Part shown: piece by piece, positions 17,208 through 25,108 of the stretch
Numbering within the stretch: the first letter of the stretch is position 1
How the letters are laid out: each line of letters begins with the position of its first letter
Made by a program: the position numbers and the translations under genes
Assembly: GCA_003149345.1 (NCBI GenBank)
Contig: QFWI01000011.1
Location: 682,001-746,000 of the forward strand
DNA: 64,000 bases
Reading direction: 5' to 3'
Source of the DNA: Vampirovibrio chlorellavorus
GTDB taxonomy: Bacteria > Cyanobacteriota > Vampirovibrionia > Vampirovibrionales > Vampirovibrionaceae
The notes under the pieces: generated by a model
Told to the model about the DNA's origin: nothing
What the model saw: only the letters and a program-made list of their open reading frames with translations
Database searches by the model: none

Positions 17208-19133
17208 ATGTCCAAAAGCCCGCCTAATTTGCTGCAACCGAACATACCGCCGAATGGTTTGACCGTGCTGGCGCATCGCTATTTACTGCGGGATGCCCAA
17301 GGGACGGTTTGCGAATCTCCGGCGGATTTGTTCTGGCGGGTGGCCACTCACATTGCCGAAGGGGAGCGGGCTTACGGGGCGACCTCGGAGCAAGTAACGG
17401 CAGTGGCCCACCAGTTTTACAATTTGATGGCCCAACTGACATTTTTGCCCAACAGTCCCACCTTGCTGAACGCTGGACGGCCCCTGGGGCAGCTGTCGGC
17501 CTGCTTTGTGCTGCCCATAGCGGATTCTCTGGAACGTATTTTTGAAACCTTGAAGCATGCCGCCTTGATTCACCAAAGCGGCGGCGGTACCGGCTTTTGT
17601 TTTTCCCGATTGCGCCCGGCGGGGGATGAGGTGCGGGAAACCCAATCGGTGGCCGCCGGCCCGGTGGGCTTTCTGGAAGTCTACAATGCCGCCGTGGATA
17701 GCATCAAGCAGGCCGGGCAGCGCAAAGGGGCCAACATGGCCCTGTTGCGGGTGGATCATCCCGATGTGGAAGCCTTTATCAGCGCCAAGGACGATTTGCG
17801 GCGGGTGACCAATTTCAACATTTCTGTCGGCGTGACCGATGCGTTTATGAAAGCGCTGGCCGAGGATGGCGACTTTGACTTGATTCATCCCAACTCGGGG
17901 CAAGTGGTCAAATCTCTGCCTGCTCAAGATTTAATGGCCCGTATAGTGGATTGCGCCTGGCGCACCGGGGAGCCCGGCTTGATTTTTTTGGATCGGGTTA
18001 ATCGGGATAATCCCACATCGGCGATGGGGGCGTTGGAGGCCACCAACCCGTGCGGGGAGGTGCCTCTATTGCCTTATGAGGCTTGTAATTTGGGCTCCAT
18101 TAACCTGATGCGAATGCTGGATGAGCAAAACCAGTTGGATTGGCAAAAGCTGGCCGATACGGTGCAGTTGGCGTTGCGCTTTCTGGATAATGTGATTACC
18201 GTGAACCGCTATCCCTTACCACAAACCGAGGCGATGGTGACCGGGAATCGCAAAATTGGCCTGGGGGTGATGGGTTGGGCCGATTGCCTGATGGCCCAAG
18301 GCATTCCCTACGATTCCGAAGCGGCTGTGGCCTTAGCCCACGAGCTGGCTGCCTGGATCGATTATCAGTCTAAAGTGGCTTCGGTCAGGCTGGCGGAAGC
18401 CCGAGGGGCATTTCCGAATTTTGCTCAAAGTCGTTATACGCAGGCCGATTGGCTGTTGGGCCGGGTGAAGGCGAGGCCGGTGACCAAGGTGTCTACCGAC
18501 CAGTGGCAGGCGCTGGCGGATCGGATTGCGCAAGTGGGGCTTCGCCATGCCACCACCACCTGTATTGCCCCCACAGGGACTATCAGCATGATTGCGGGCG
18601 TTAGCGGGGGGATTGAGCCGGTCTTTGCTTTGGCCTTTACCCGGACCGTGCTGAACGACCAGCGGCTTTCCGAGGTGCATCCGGTGTTCGCCCAGTGGTT
18701 AAGGCAACATGCCGCTGACCCACAAGTGATTTTTGATCGTGTACAAGCAACAGGGCGTCTGGATGAGGCTTTTGATGGTTATTTTGAAGCGAATGCTGTA
18801 AATCATGCAGCCGGGTATAACATCGCCCAAGGGGTGCCCGAATCGGCTCGTCGAGTATTTGTGACTTCCTTCGATGTGGCCCCGGAGTGGCACATTCGCA
18901 TGCAGGGGGCGTTTCAGGCCTTTACGGACAACGGGGTTTCTAAAACCATTAATTTGCCAGAGGCAGCCACTCGTGAGGATGTGGCGCAGGCCTTCCGCCT
19001 GGCGCACGTCTCCGGTATTAAAGGGGTGACCGTGTACCGCAATAACAGCCGTCAGGATCAACCCCTCTCAGTTGTAAATCAAGCCCCTGCACCTACCGAA
19101 AATGAGCCTTCCAGTTGCAAGAACTGCGATTGA
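17208..19133 (+). CDS. nrdJ: Class II (adenosylcobalamin-dependent) ribonucleotide reductase
   Basis: NrdJ makes deoxyribonucleotides using a radical generated from adenosylcobalamin, independent of oxygen. The 641-aa monomer carries NSPTLLNAG, the finger-loop cysteine motif NPCGE, ATNPCGEVPLLPYEACNLGS and the C-terminal barrel motif TCIAPTGTIS. The extreme C-terminus CKNCD is the pair of cysteines that shuttles reducing equivalents to the active site. ATG 17208 is preferred; GTG 17187 is possible but lacks a ribosome site. No class I or III genes lie in the window. It signals a B12 requirement, consistent with queG. Confidence 0.95.
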   Translation: MSKSPPNLLQPNIPPNGLTVLAHRYLLRDAQGTVCESPADLFWRVATHIAEGERAYGATSEQVTAVAHQFYNLMAQLTFLPNSPTLLNAGRPLGQLSACFVLPIADSLERIFETLKHAALIHQSGGGTGFCFSRLRPAGDEVRETQSVAAGPVGFLEVYNAAVDSIKQAGQRKGANMALLRVDHPDVEAFISAKDDLRRVTNFNISVGVTDAFMKALAEDGDFDLIHPNSGQVVKSLPAQDLMARIVDCAWRTGEPGLIFLDRVNRDNPTSAMGALEATNPCGEVPLLPYEACNLGSINLMRMLDEQNQLDWQKLADTVQLALRFLDNVITVNRYPLPQTEAMVTGNRKIGLGVMGWADCLMAQGIPYDSEAAVALAHELAAWIDYQSKVASVRLAEARGAFPNFAQSRYTQADWLLGRVKARPVTKVSTDQWQALADRIAQVGLRHATTTCIAPTGTISMIAGVSGGIEPVFALAFTRTVLNDQRLSEVHPVFAQWLRQHAADPQVIFDRVQATGRLDEAFDGYFEANAVNHAAGYNIAQGVPESARRVFVTSFDVAPEWHIRMQGAFQAFTDNGVSKTINLPEAATREDVAQAFRLAHVSGIKGVTVYRNNSRQDQPLSVVNQAPAPTENEPSSCKNCD

Positions 19134-19163
19134 TTCACGGAGAGAGGCCAGGAGGCTTTCACT

Positions 19164-20324
19164 TTAGGCAAGGGCCTGCCCGGCAATTCGGGTTAAATTG
19201 ACCTCGAAAATATCGCAAACCTGATGCCAGGTGTAACAGCGGGTGACGGTCTCAAAGGCGGCTTCGCCCATGGACTGGCACAGGGTGGGATTTTCCAGAA
19301 GGTGGGTCACGCTTTCCACAATGGCCTGCGGGTTATTGGGCGGCACCAGCAGACCACTCTCATAGTGGGTGACCACTTCCTGAAAATCCGGGTTTTGCAC
19401 CACCACCGCAGGCATGGCGCTGGCCATGGCTTCCAGTACGGCCAGGGGTTGCGCTGGGGTACTGTGGGGCTGAATGAACACATCGTGCTGCAAGTACAGC
19501 TCCGGCAGGGTCTCTTCCTGCTGAACCCGAACGCAGTTGAGGGCGGGCTTGACGGGTTCTGGAAAGTCGGCGAACAATTCATCGGGAGGGGGCAACTGGT
19601 GATCGCCTGCCACGGTCAACGTCACTTGGGGGTGGGTCTTCAGGATCTGCAGAAAGGCTTCCACAACGGGCGTTCCAATGGGGTTTTCCGTATGGTTGTT
19701 GCCGATGAGCAGCAATTTGGAAGGCGGGGTGGCTTTTTGCTTCAATCGTTGCGGACTGTAGAATTTGGCGTCCACACCACGGGGCTGATACATGGCTTTG
19801 CTGGCGTACTGGGGGTATTTTCGCCGGATGTGATGCACATCTTCCAGCCCGGTTAAAAAGCAGCCATCCTGAGTTTTTAGCGCTTGTTCCACCGTCCAGG
19901 CGTTTAGTTGCTGCAGCAGGGACTCCCTGGGAAGGGAGGGCGTGGGCAGGGTGGCGGCGGGCTCCGGGATGTCATCCACTGATTTCCCAATGGCCGGATC
20001 GTCGTGTAAATGCCAGGACACCACGCGTGTTTCCGGGGGGAGCAGCCAGTCCCGAAAGGAGGACAGACACCAGCCGCTGCTGCCAGTGGCCAGAACAATG
20101 TCATACTGTTTTTGCTGACATTTGCGGCTGGCCAAAGGCGCAATGCGCATGGGCCACTCTAATAACGAAATAGGCTCTGGTTCTTCTTCACTATCGTGCG
20201 GGCGGCGAAAAAAGTACTCGACCTCATGCCCTCTCAGCGCCAGTTCCCGTCCCAGGTAGCGCATGGCCCGAACGGTGTCATCCAGGGCGTTTTGGGTCAG
20301 GTGGCAAATAAACAGCAACTTCAT
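19164..20324 (-). CDS. Glycosyltransferase family 4-like
   Basis: This 386-aa protein has the two-domain GT-B organisation of group 1 glycosyltransferases. The N-terminal half begins MKLLFICHLTQNALDDTVRAM, shows LGRELALRGHEVEYF as in GT4 acceptor domains, and the C-terminal half holds the donor-site region around FIQPHSTPAQPLAVLEAMAS and ESGLLVPPNNP. It most likely adds a sugar to a surface glycan or lipid at the cytoplasmic face. No polysaccharide genes are adjacent, so the product cannot be named. It lies downstream of the sigma factor gene with about 205 bp between them. Confidence 0.85.
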   Translation of the reverse strand: MKLLFICHLTQNALDDTVRAMRYLGRELALRGHEVEYFFRRPHDSEEEPEPISLLEWPMRIAPLASRKCQQKQYDIVLATGSSGWCLSSFRDWLLPPETRVVSWHLHDDPAIGKSVDDIPEPAATLPTPSLPRESLLQQLNAWTVEQALKTQDGCFLTGLEDVHHIRRKYPQYASKAMYQPRGVDAKFYSPQRLKQKATPPSKLLLIGNNHTENPIGTPVVEAFLQILKTHPQVTLTVAGDHQLPPPDELFADFPEPVKPALNCVRVQQEETLPELYLQHDVFIQPHSTPAQPLAVLEAMASAMPAVVVQNPDFQEVVTHYESGLLVPPNNPQAIVESVTHLLENPTLCQSMGEAAFETVTRCYTWHQVCDIFEVNLTRIAGQALA

Positions 20325-20529
20325 GTGGGTTCCAGCCTTTCCGGTTGCTTCGGAATGTTAACGGTCTCTGGACTGTAGCTGACTATGCTTTGCAGCGATA
20401 GCCAAAAGTACAAATAAGCGAAAAGGCAAGTCCTAACGAAGGGCGCCAACCTAAAAAATACACTCACTCATCTGCCCGGATTGGATAGTACGATCATACT
20501 CCACAACCCAGGATGGGGAAACCAGCCGG

Positions 20530-21609
20530 TTAGGGATTCAAATAGTTTTTCAGGCTTTTGATATTGCGATTACTGCGACACATTTTGCGCAGCTTGTTCA
20601 GCGCACGGGTTTCAATTTGGCGAACCCGTTCCCGAGAAACTCCAAACAATTGCCCAATTTCTTCCAGGGTTCGTTTGTTGCCGTCACTCAGGCCAAAGCG
20701 CAGTTTCAAAACATCCCGTTCCCGGGGCCGCAAACTGTCCAGAATTTTATCCAGTTCCTCGGTCAAATTTTCCTGAGATACCCGGCTGTCGGGAGATTCC
20801 GTGTTTTCATCCACCAGAAAATCACCGATTTTGGAGGCTTCATCCTTGGTATGCAAGGGGGTTTCCAGGCTGATGGTAGATTGGGTTGCCTTCAGCACCA
20901 AGCGCAATTTGGAGAGGGAAATACCCATTTTTCCGGCCAACTCTTCCTTGGTGGGCGTGCGGCCCAAATCGTGGGAGAGGTCACGGGTCACTTTTTTCAG
21001 ACGGCCAATGGTTTCAATCATGTGTACGGGGAGGCGAATGGTTCTGGATTTATCGGCAATACCCCGGGTGATGGATTGCTGAATCCACCAGGTGGCGTAG
21101 GTGGAAAACTTAAAGCCCCGTTTGTAGTCAAATTTTTCAGCGGCCCGAATCAGCCCCAAATTGCCTTCCTGAATCAGATCCAGAAAAGAAAGGCCACGGC
21201 CAATGTATTTTTTGGCGATGCTGACCACCAGGCGTAAGTTGGCTTTGACCAATTGCCCTTTGGCTACTTCGTCCCCTTCGGCAATGCGCTTGGCCAGCTC
21301 AATTTCCTGTTCGGAACTGAGTAGTTTAACTTTGCCGATTTGTTGCAGATAAATTTTCACCGAATCATCGGCAGAGCCCCGTTCAGCTTGAACTTTTTCC
21401 TGCTCCGCCTCTTCCTCTTCCTCTTCCTCCTCCTCGAAAAAGTCGACCCGTTCCTGACCATCGTTGAAGGACAGTTCGTTTTCGTCATCCAGAGGCATAA
21501 ACTCGTCCTGACGTTTGGTTTTACGGGGCTCGTCCAAGGGGGCGGATCCTTTGCGTAAAGAGGCAGCGGATTGTCGAATACCGGGTTTCTTTTTCTGGGA
21601 AATGCTCAT
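20530..21609 (-). CDS. rpoD: Primary RNA polymerase sigma factor (sigma70/SigA type)
   Basis: This 359-aa sigma70 protein directs RNA polymerase to housekeeping promoters. Region 1.2 begins [14 protein letters not shown] (about residue 80), region 2 holds [19 protein letters not shown] and [13 protein letters not shown], region 3 [10 protein letters not shown], and region 4.2 ends the protein with [17 protein letters not shown]. The short N-terminus lacks a full region 1.1 and has a run of about 13 glutamates at 59-72. Region 2.4 matches recognition of TATAAT, consistent with the -10 boxes in this window. It could in principle be a close group 2 factor; length and region 1.2 favour the primary one. 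Confidence 0.9.
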   Translation of the reverse strand: MSISQKKKPGIRQSAASLRKGSAPLDEPRKTKRQDEFMPLDDENELSFNDGQERVDFFEEEEEEEEEAEQEKVQAERGSADDSVKIYLQQIGKVKLLSSEQEIELAKRIAEGDEVAKGQLVKANLRLVVSIAKKYIGRGLSFLDLIQEGNLGLIRAAEKFDYKRGFKFSTYATWWIQQSITRGIADKSRTIRLPVHMIETIGRLKKVTRDLSHDLGRTPTKEELAGKMGISLSKLRLVLKATQSTISLETPLHTKDEASKIGDFLVDENTESPDSRVSQENLTEELDKILDSLRPRERDVLKLRFGLSDGNKRTLEEIGQLFGVSRERVRQIETRALNKLRKMCRSNRNIKSLKNYLNP

Positions 21610-21804
21610 GCGACCTCAGTATCGGGTTTTGTGGGGAGTGCGTTTCAAGCAGGTGCTTTTTGAAAGACAAAAAAATTATATCAGTGCGCTTGGGTAGCGG
21701 TTGGGTTTCGGGCCTTAATACCCTTTATTTGGATGAGTATTTTGGCAAGAATCAAAACGGTCAGGAGTGTTGGACTGTCGGGAAGGGAAATTCATGGGTT
21801 GGCC

Positions 21805-23085
21805 TTAGGGGTTCAGGGCCTGGGTCACCAGGCTGAGGTTGCTTTTGGCGATTTGCAGATTTTCCTGGGTGCCGCTGGGAGGCGTGCGATGACGACTGAC
21901 TTCGGTGTAAAGCTGACTGGCCTCCTCAAAGTTTTTTTGCGCGGCGGGTAGTTGTTTACTCCGTACCAGCCGATTGCCTTCGTTAATCAGCAAGGCCCCC
22001 AGGTTGAACTTGGCTTCCACCAGTTCCCGGTTCAGTTGCAGGGCTTGCCGGTAGTAGGCCATGGCTTCGGTAATGCGGTTTTGTTTTTGGGACTGCACGC
22101 CCAGTTGGTAAAGTTCGTAGGATTTCTGGGTTTGGGCGGTGCTGCCGCTGGTGCTGTTCTGTACATCGGCGTTCAGTTTGTACAACATGCCAATGGTATT
22201 GATGTCCCGTTGGCTGAGAGCCTGATCGCCGCTGTGACTGGTGGAGTAGTACATAACATCGTCCGGGTAGGGGCTGTGTCCTTTCAGGCCAATGGCATGT
22301 CCCATTTCGTGGGTGGCAATGGTCACCAATTCAGCTTGGGGAATGGGTTGATCGCTGTTGGGGTAATAGACGGCTAGGGTAATGTCCGAGCGAATAATGG
22401 TATTGCCCACCGATTGAAAGGGGCTGACGCCCAGAATGTTATCGGAGAAGTTTTTTTGCCAGCGCACCGTGATGTCGGCCTGATTGGCGTTGGCGGTCTG
22501 CACAAATGAAACCTTTCCCCCGGAGGCCGACTGCCAGCGGCGCATGGCGCTACTGACCGCCTGCTTCATGCCCGTATGCCAGCCGTTAATGTGAAAGCCA
22601 TTGCTAATGTAGACTTTGAGCGGCATTTTTTGGGTGGAGAAATGCACGATTTTTCCGTTGGGAATCACGTGCGTCAGGTAGTTGTCCTTGCTGGTTCGGG
22701 ACAAAGCGGTTTTTATGATCTGGTTGGCCTTTCCGCTGTTGCTGGCCAGGGTGATTTGCTGGCTGGTCAGGTAGCTAATGTTGTTTCGAGACTTGGCCGC
22801 CAATTCGTGATTGGGAGGAACCAGCTGGATGACATACTCAAAGGCTTTACGGGCTTCCTCATAGCGTCGCATTTGGGTGTAGGTCAGCCCCAGATAAAAC
22901 AGGGCGTCCGGGTTTGCCTTTCCCTGGTTCATGATGCTGCTTTGCAGAAGCTGGACGGCCCGGTTGTAATTTTTGCCTTTGTAGGCACTGACCCCGTCCA
23001 GGTAGTTATCCCCTACGGCGGCAGGAGACAGCAGGGCCGCCAGAAAAAGGCCATGCAGCAAGCAAACAAAAGAACGCTTCAACAT
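21805..23085 (-). CDS. Exported matrixin-like metalloprotease flanked by TPRs
   Basis: This 426-aa secreted or periplasmic protein starts with a signal peptide (about 1-25), then TPR-like repeats (about 28-105), a zinc metalloprotease domain (about 150-300) and further TPRs (about 318-420). The active site reads HEMGHAIGLKGH at 259-270 (zinc ligands H259, H263 and H270, catalytic E260), followed by DVMYYS, the Met-turn. The spacing has one residue more than the canonical HExxHxxGxxH of matrixins, a form known from cyanobacterial TPR-matrixins. Its target is unknown. It sits between the sigma factor and HDOD genes but separate from both. Confidence 0.85.
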   Translation of the reverse strand: MLKRSFVCLLHGLFLAALLSPAAVGDNYLDGVSAYKGKNYNRAVQLLQSSIMNQGKANPDALFYLGLTYTQMRRYEEARKAFEYVIQLVPPNHELAAKSRNNISYLTSQQITLASNSGKANQIIKTALSRTSKDNYLTHVIPNGKIVHFSTQKMPLKVYISNGFHINGWHTGMKQAVSSAMRRWQSASGGKVSFVQTANANQADITVRWQKNFSDNILGVSPFQSVGNTIIRSDITLAVYYPNSDQPIPQAELVTIATHEMGHAIGLKGHSPYPDDVMYYSTSHSGDQALSQRDINTIGMLYKLNADVQNSTSGSTAQTQKSYELYQLGVQSQKQNRITEAMAYYRQALQLNRELVEAKFNLGALLINEGNRLVRSKQLPAAQKNFEEASQLYTEVSRHRTPPSGTQENLQIAKSNLSLVTQALNP

Positions 23086-23159
23086 AGTCGGTTTATCGAG
23101 AGAACGGGTGATTCTCTTGAATGTTTGAGGACAAACTGTATGAAAAGTTTACAAACCAA

Positions 23160-24044
23160 TCAGCGGGTGGAAATGGCGTTCAACAAATCCTGGGCGGAAT
23201 CCATTTCCGTTTTCAGGGCTTGTAAATATTGCTCCAGAATGGCGTCATCCAGCCCGAAGTAGTCTAGTAAGGCCGGACTGAAATGCGCCGGATTGTACAT
23301 GCCTTGTTGCTCATACTGCACCACGGCCAACTCGTTGGCCAGCGCCACCAAATGCACCAGTCGGGGACAGGACTCCGCCTGGGCCGGTTGATGATGGTGC
23401 AGGATCACCTCGCTGATGCCCACCGGTAATTTCCACTTGCTGGCCAGATAATTGCCAATGCTGGCGTGGTTCACCCCCAGAATGGACTCCTCCAACTGAT
23501 AAAAGGGCAATCCGTGCAGGGGGAGTCCTTTAAGCTGGGCTTGATGAAGCACCTGGCTGTAATCCTGCTTGAAGTAGACATCCAGCACCACTTTACCAAT
23601 GTCGTGCAGCATACCGGCGCTAAACACGTCATCGCTATCGGCCACCCCCAGGGACTTGGCCAGCAGTCTGGCCGCTACGGCGGTACCCAGCGAATGCTCC
23701 CAGAACTGTTGGTGATTGAGGCCTCCCGGATGGGCATGCCCTTCGAACAGTTTAAAAATGCTGGCGCTCAGTACCAGCCCCCGCACGTTGGTAAAGCCCA
23801 GAATCATGATGCCGTGCTGGATGGAGCTGATTTGTCGCTGAAAGCCATAGGCCGCCGAGTTGACCATGCGTAGCACCTTGGAGGTTAGTCCGGGGTCATA
23901 GGAGATGAGTTTGGCGATTTCAGAGGCCGGGGTGTTGGGTTGGTTGATAATGGCCAGAATGCGATTCACCACATCCGGCAAGGATGGGATGTCCCGAATG
24001 CGCTTCAGGATCAGTTCGTGGGCTCCCGAGGTGAACTTGTTCAT
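23160..24044 (-). CDS. HDOD domain signalling protein
   Basis: This 294-aa protein is built almost entirely of an HDOD domain (about residues 8-215), the HD-related output domain of signalling proteins. It shows IPSLPDVVNRIL at the start, ISYDPGLTSKVLRMVNSAAYG, and MLHDIGKVVLDVYF. HDOD proteins usually lack phosphodiesterase activity and act as regulators linked to c-di-GMP, motility or chemotaxis. It follows a pseudo-receiver gene by 21 nt, so the two are probably cotranscribed and form a split receiver/HDOD module. Confidence 0.9.
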   Translation of the reverse strand: MNKFTSGAHELILKRIRDIPSLPDVVNRILAIINQPNTPASEIAKLISYDPGLTSKVLRMVNSAAYGFQRQISSIQHGIMILGFTNVRGLVLSASIFKLFEGHAHPGGLNHQQFWEHSLGTAVAARLLAKSLGVADSDDVFSAGMLHDIGKVVLDVYFKQDYSQVLHQAQLKGLPLHGLPFYQLEESILGVNHASIGNYLASKWKLPVGISEVILHHHQPAQAESCPRLVHLVALANELAVVQYEQQGMYNPAHFSPALLDYFGLDDAILEQYLQALKTEMDSAQDLLNAISTR

Positions 24045-24065
24045 GGCTGGCTTCGGTTACGCCTT

Positions 24066-24848
24066 TCAAGCGACAGGTTTTTCATTCTTACGGTGAAGTC
24101 GCCCTTGCTGCCACTCGCTGGTTTCGTCCAGCAGGGGCTGAAGATCAAAGCGGTTGACCGGTCGGGTCAGCAGTTTGATGCGCTTCTTCTGGTTGATGCG
24201 TTGCAAGGCCGTTTGTTCCTCCGTCGACAGCGCAATATGCGGCGGCAGAATGAGGACAAGGGTTTCCACATAGGAGAGGTCGGCTAGAATTTGCAACAGG
24301 CTCAGCCCGTTAATGGTGTTAGACAGTTCGTAGTTGGCCATTAGAATTTGAGGGCGGTATTTTTCCAGGGCCCAGGGCACACTGGAGACGACCCGAACCG
24401 GATGGATCTGATCCAGGGGGACGCCGCACACAAACAGGCAATCGATCAGTCGCTTCAGGTGCTTTTGATCTGGCTCAATAATGAGCGCCTGTTTATAGGG
24501 CACTTGAGTCGATTTTTTGGGCTTTTTGAAGGTTGCCAGAATGGAGTTGCCCATGCCGGTTCGTTTATGAATGCCGTGGGCGAGTGCCGGGGCTTTGGCC
24601 AGACTTTGCCCGCTGTGCTTGTAATGGAACTGGTGGAGTTGAGCGCCGCTTTTCAGGAAGCGGGGCAATTCTTCCGGGGAGAGTTCAAAGCCTTTCCGTA
24701 ACAGTAAAATGGGGTCCAAGCCCAGATCGAAACGGTAAATGTCCTCACTGCTGACCAGGGTCTCTTGCCGAGCCGCTGCCGGGTGACTTTGCAAATGATT
24801 CGGGTTGAGTCGAATGAATCCAAACATGGCAGTCATCTCCACAATCAT
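24066..24848 (-). CDS. Protein with degenerate receiver (pseudo-CheY) domain
   Basis: The C-terminal half (about 118-245) looks like a CheY-type receiver fold. ALIIEPD (121-127) resembles strand 1 with its acidic pair, QILMANYELS strand 3, and LLTRPVN strand 5. The phospho-acceptor position is N172 instead of Asp, and the conserved lysine before proline is R229, so normal phosphotransfer is unlikely. The N-terminal 110 residues match nothing I know. ATG 24848 has AGGAAA 6 nt upstream. It is followed by the HDOD gene, presumably its output partner. The family call rests on pattern similarity only. Confidence 0.6.
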   Translation of the reverse strand: MIVEMTAMFGFIRLNPNHLQSHPAAARQETLVSSEDIYRFDLGLDPILLLRKGFELSPEELPRFLKSGAQLHQFHYKHSGQSLAKAPALAHGIHKRTGMGNSILATFKKPKKSTQVPYKQALIIEPDQKHLKRLIDCLFVCGVPLDQIHPVRVVSSVPWALEKYRPQILMANYELSNTINGLSLLQILADLSYVETLVLILPPHIALSTEEQTALQRINQKKRIKLLTRPVNRFDLQPLLDETSEWQQGRLHRKNEKPVA

Positions 24849-24949
24849 GTATTTCCTGCTGTTTGGGATGTCGGCAAGTTTGCAGGAAAGTCCAGCTTTT
24901 GGACGGAATGTCCTTTATTCAGGGGAGGGACGGGCCGAGGGTGAAAAAT

Positions 24950-24997
24950 AGATCAAAATGAGCAAAACACAGATCATAATGAGCGTATGAACGCTCA
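24950..24997. promoter_or_regulatory. Direct repeats and hairpin upstream of the pseudo-receiver/HDOD genes
   Basis: AGATCAAAATGAGC (24950-24963) recurs as AGATCATAATGAGC (24971-24984), 21 bp apart or two helical turns. The second copy runs into the perfect inverted repeat TGAGCGT/ACGCTCA (24980-24997). This looks like a tandem protein-binding site. Confidence 0.45.
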
Positions 24998-25108
24998 ATG
25001 GCAGGCCTGGGGATGAGTCCGAATCAAAAAATGGGCCAGCCCATCACAAAGTTTCTGGAATCTCCAGACGCGTTGAATGAAAGGGCCTCAAGGACTTGGG
25101 GGTAGCGT

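Noticed and set aside
14962..17208. 748-codon open frame antisense to acn
   Set aside because: It is the complement of a highly conserved aconitase gene with strong codon bias. Its translation is Gly/His/Gln-rich, typical of shadow frames.
24885..24930. Possible RNase P RNA start (AGGAAAGTCC)
   Set aside because: Only the short GGAAAGTCC resemblance is present. The remaining conserved regions are missing and the intergenic space is too short.
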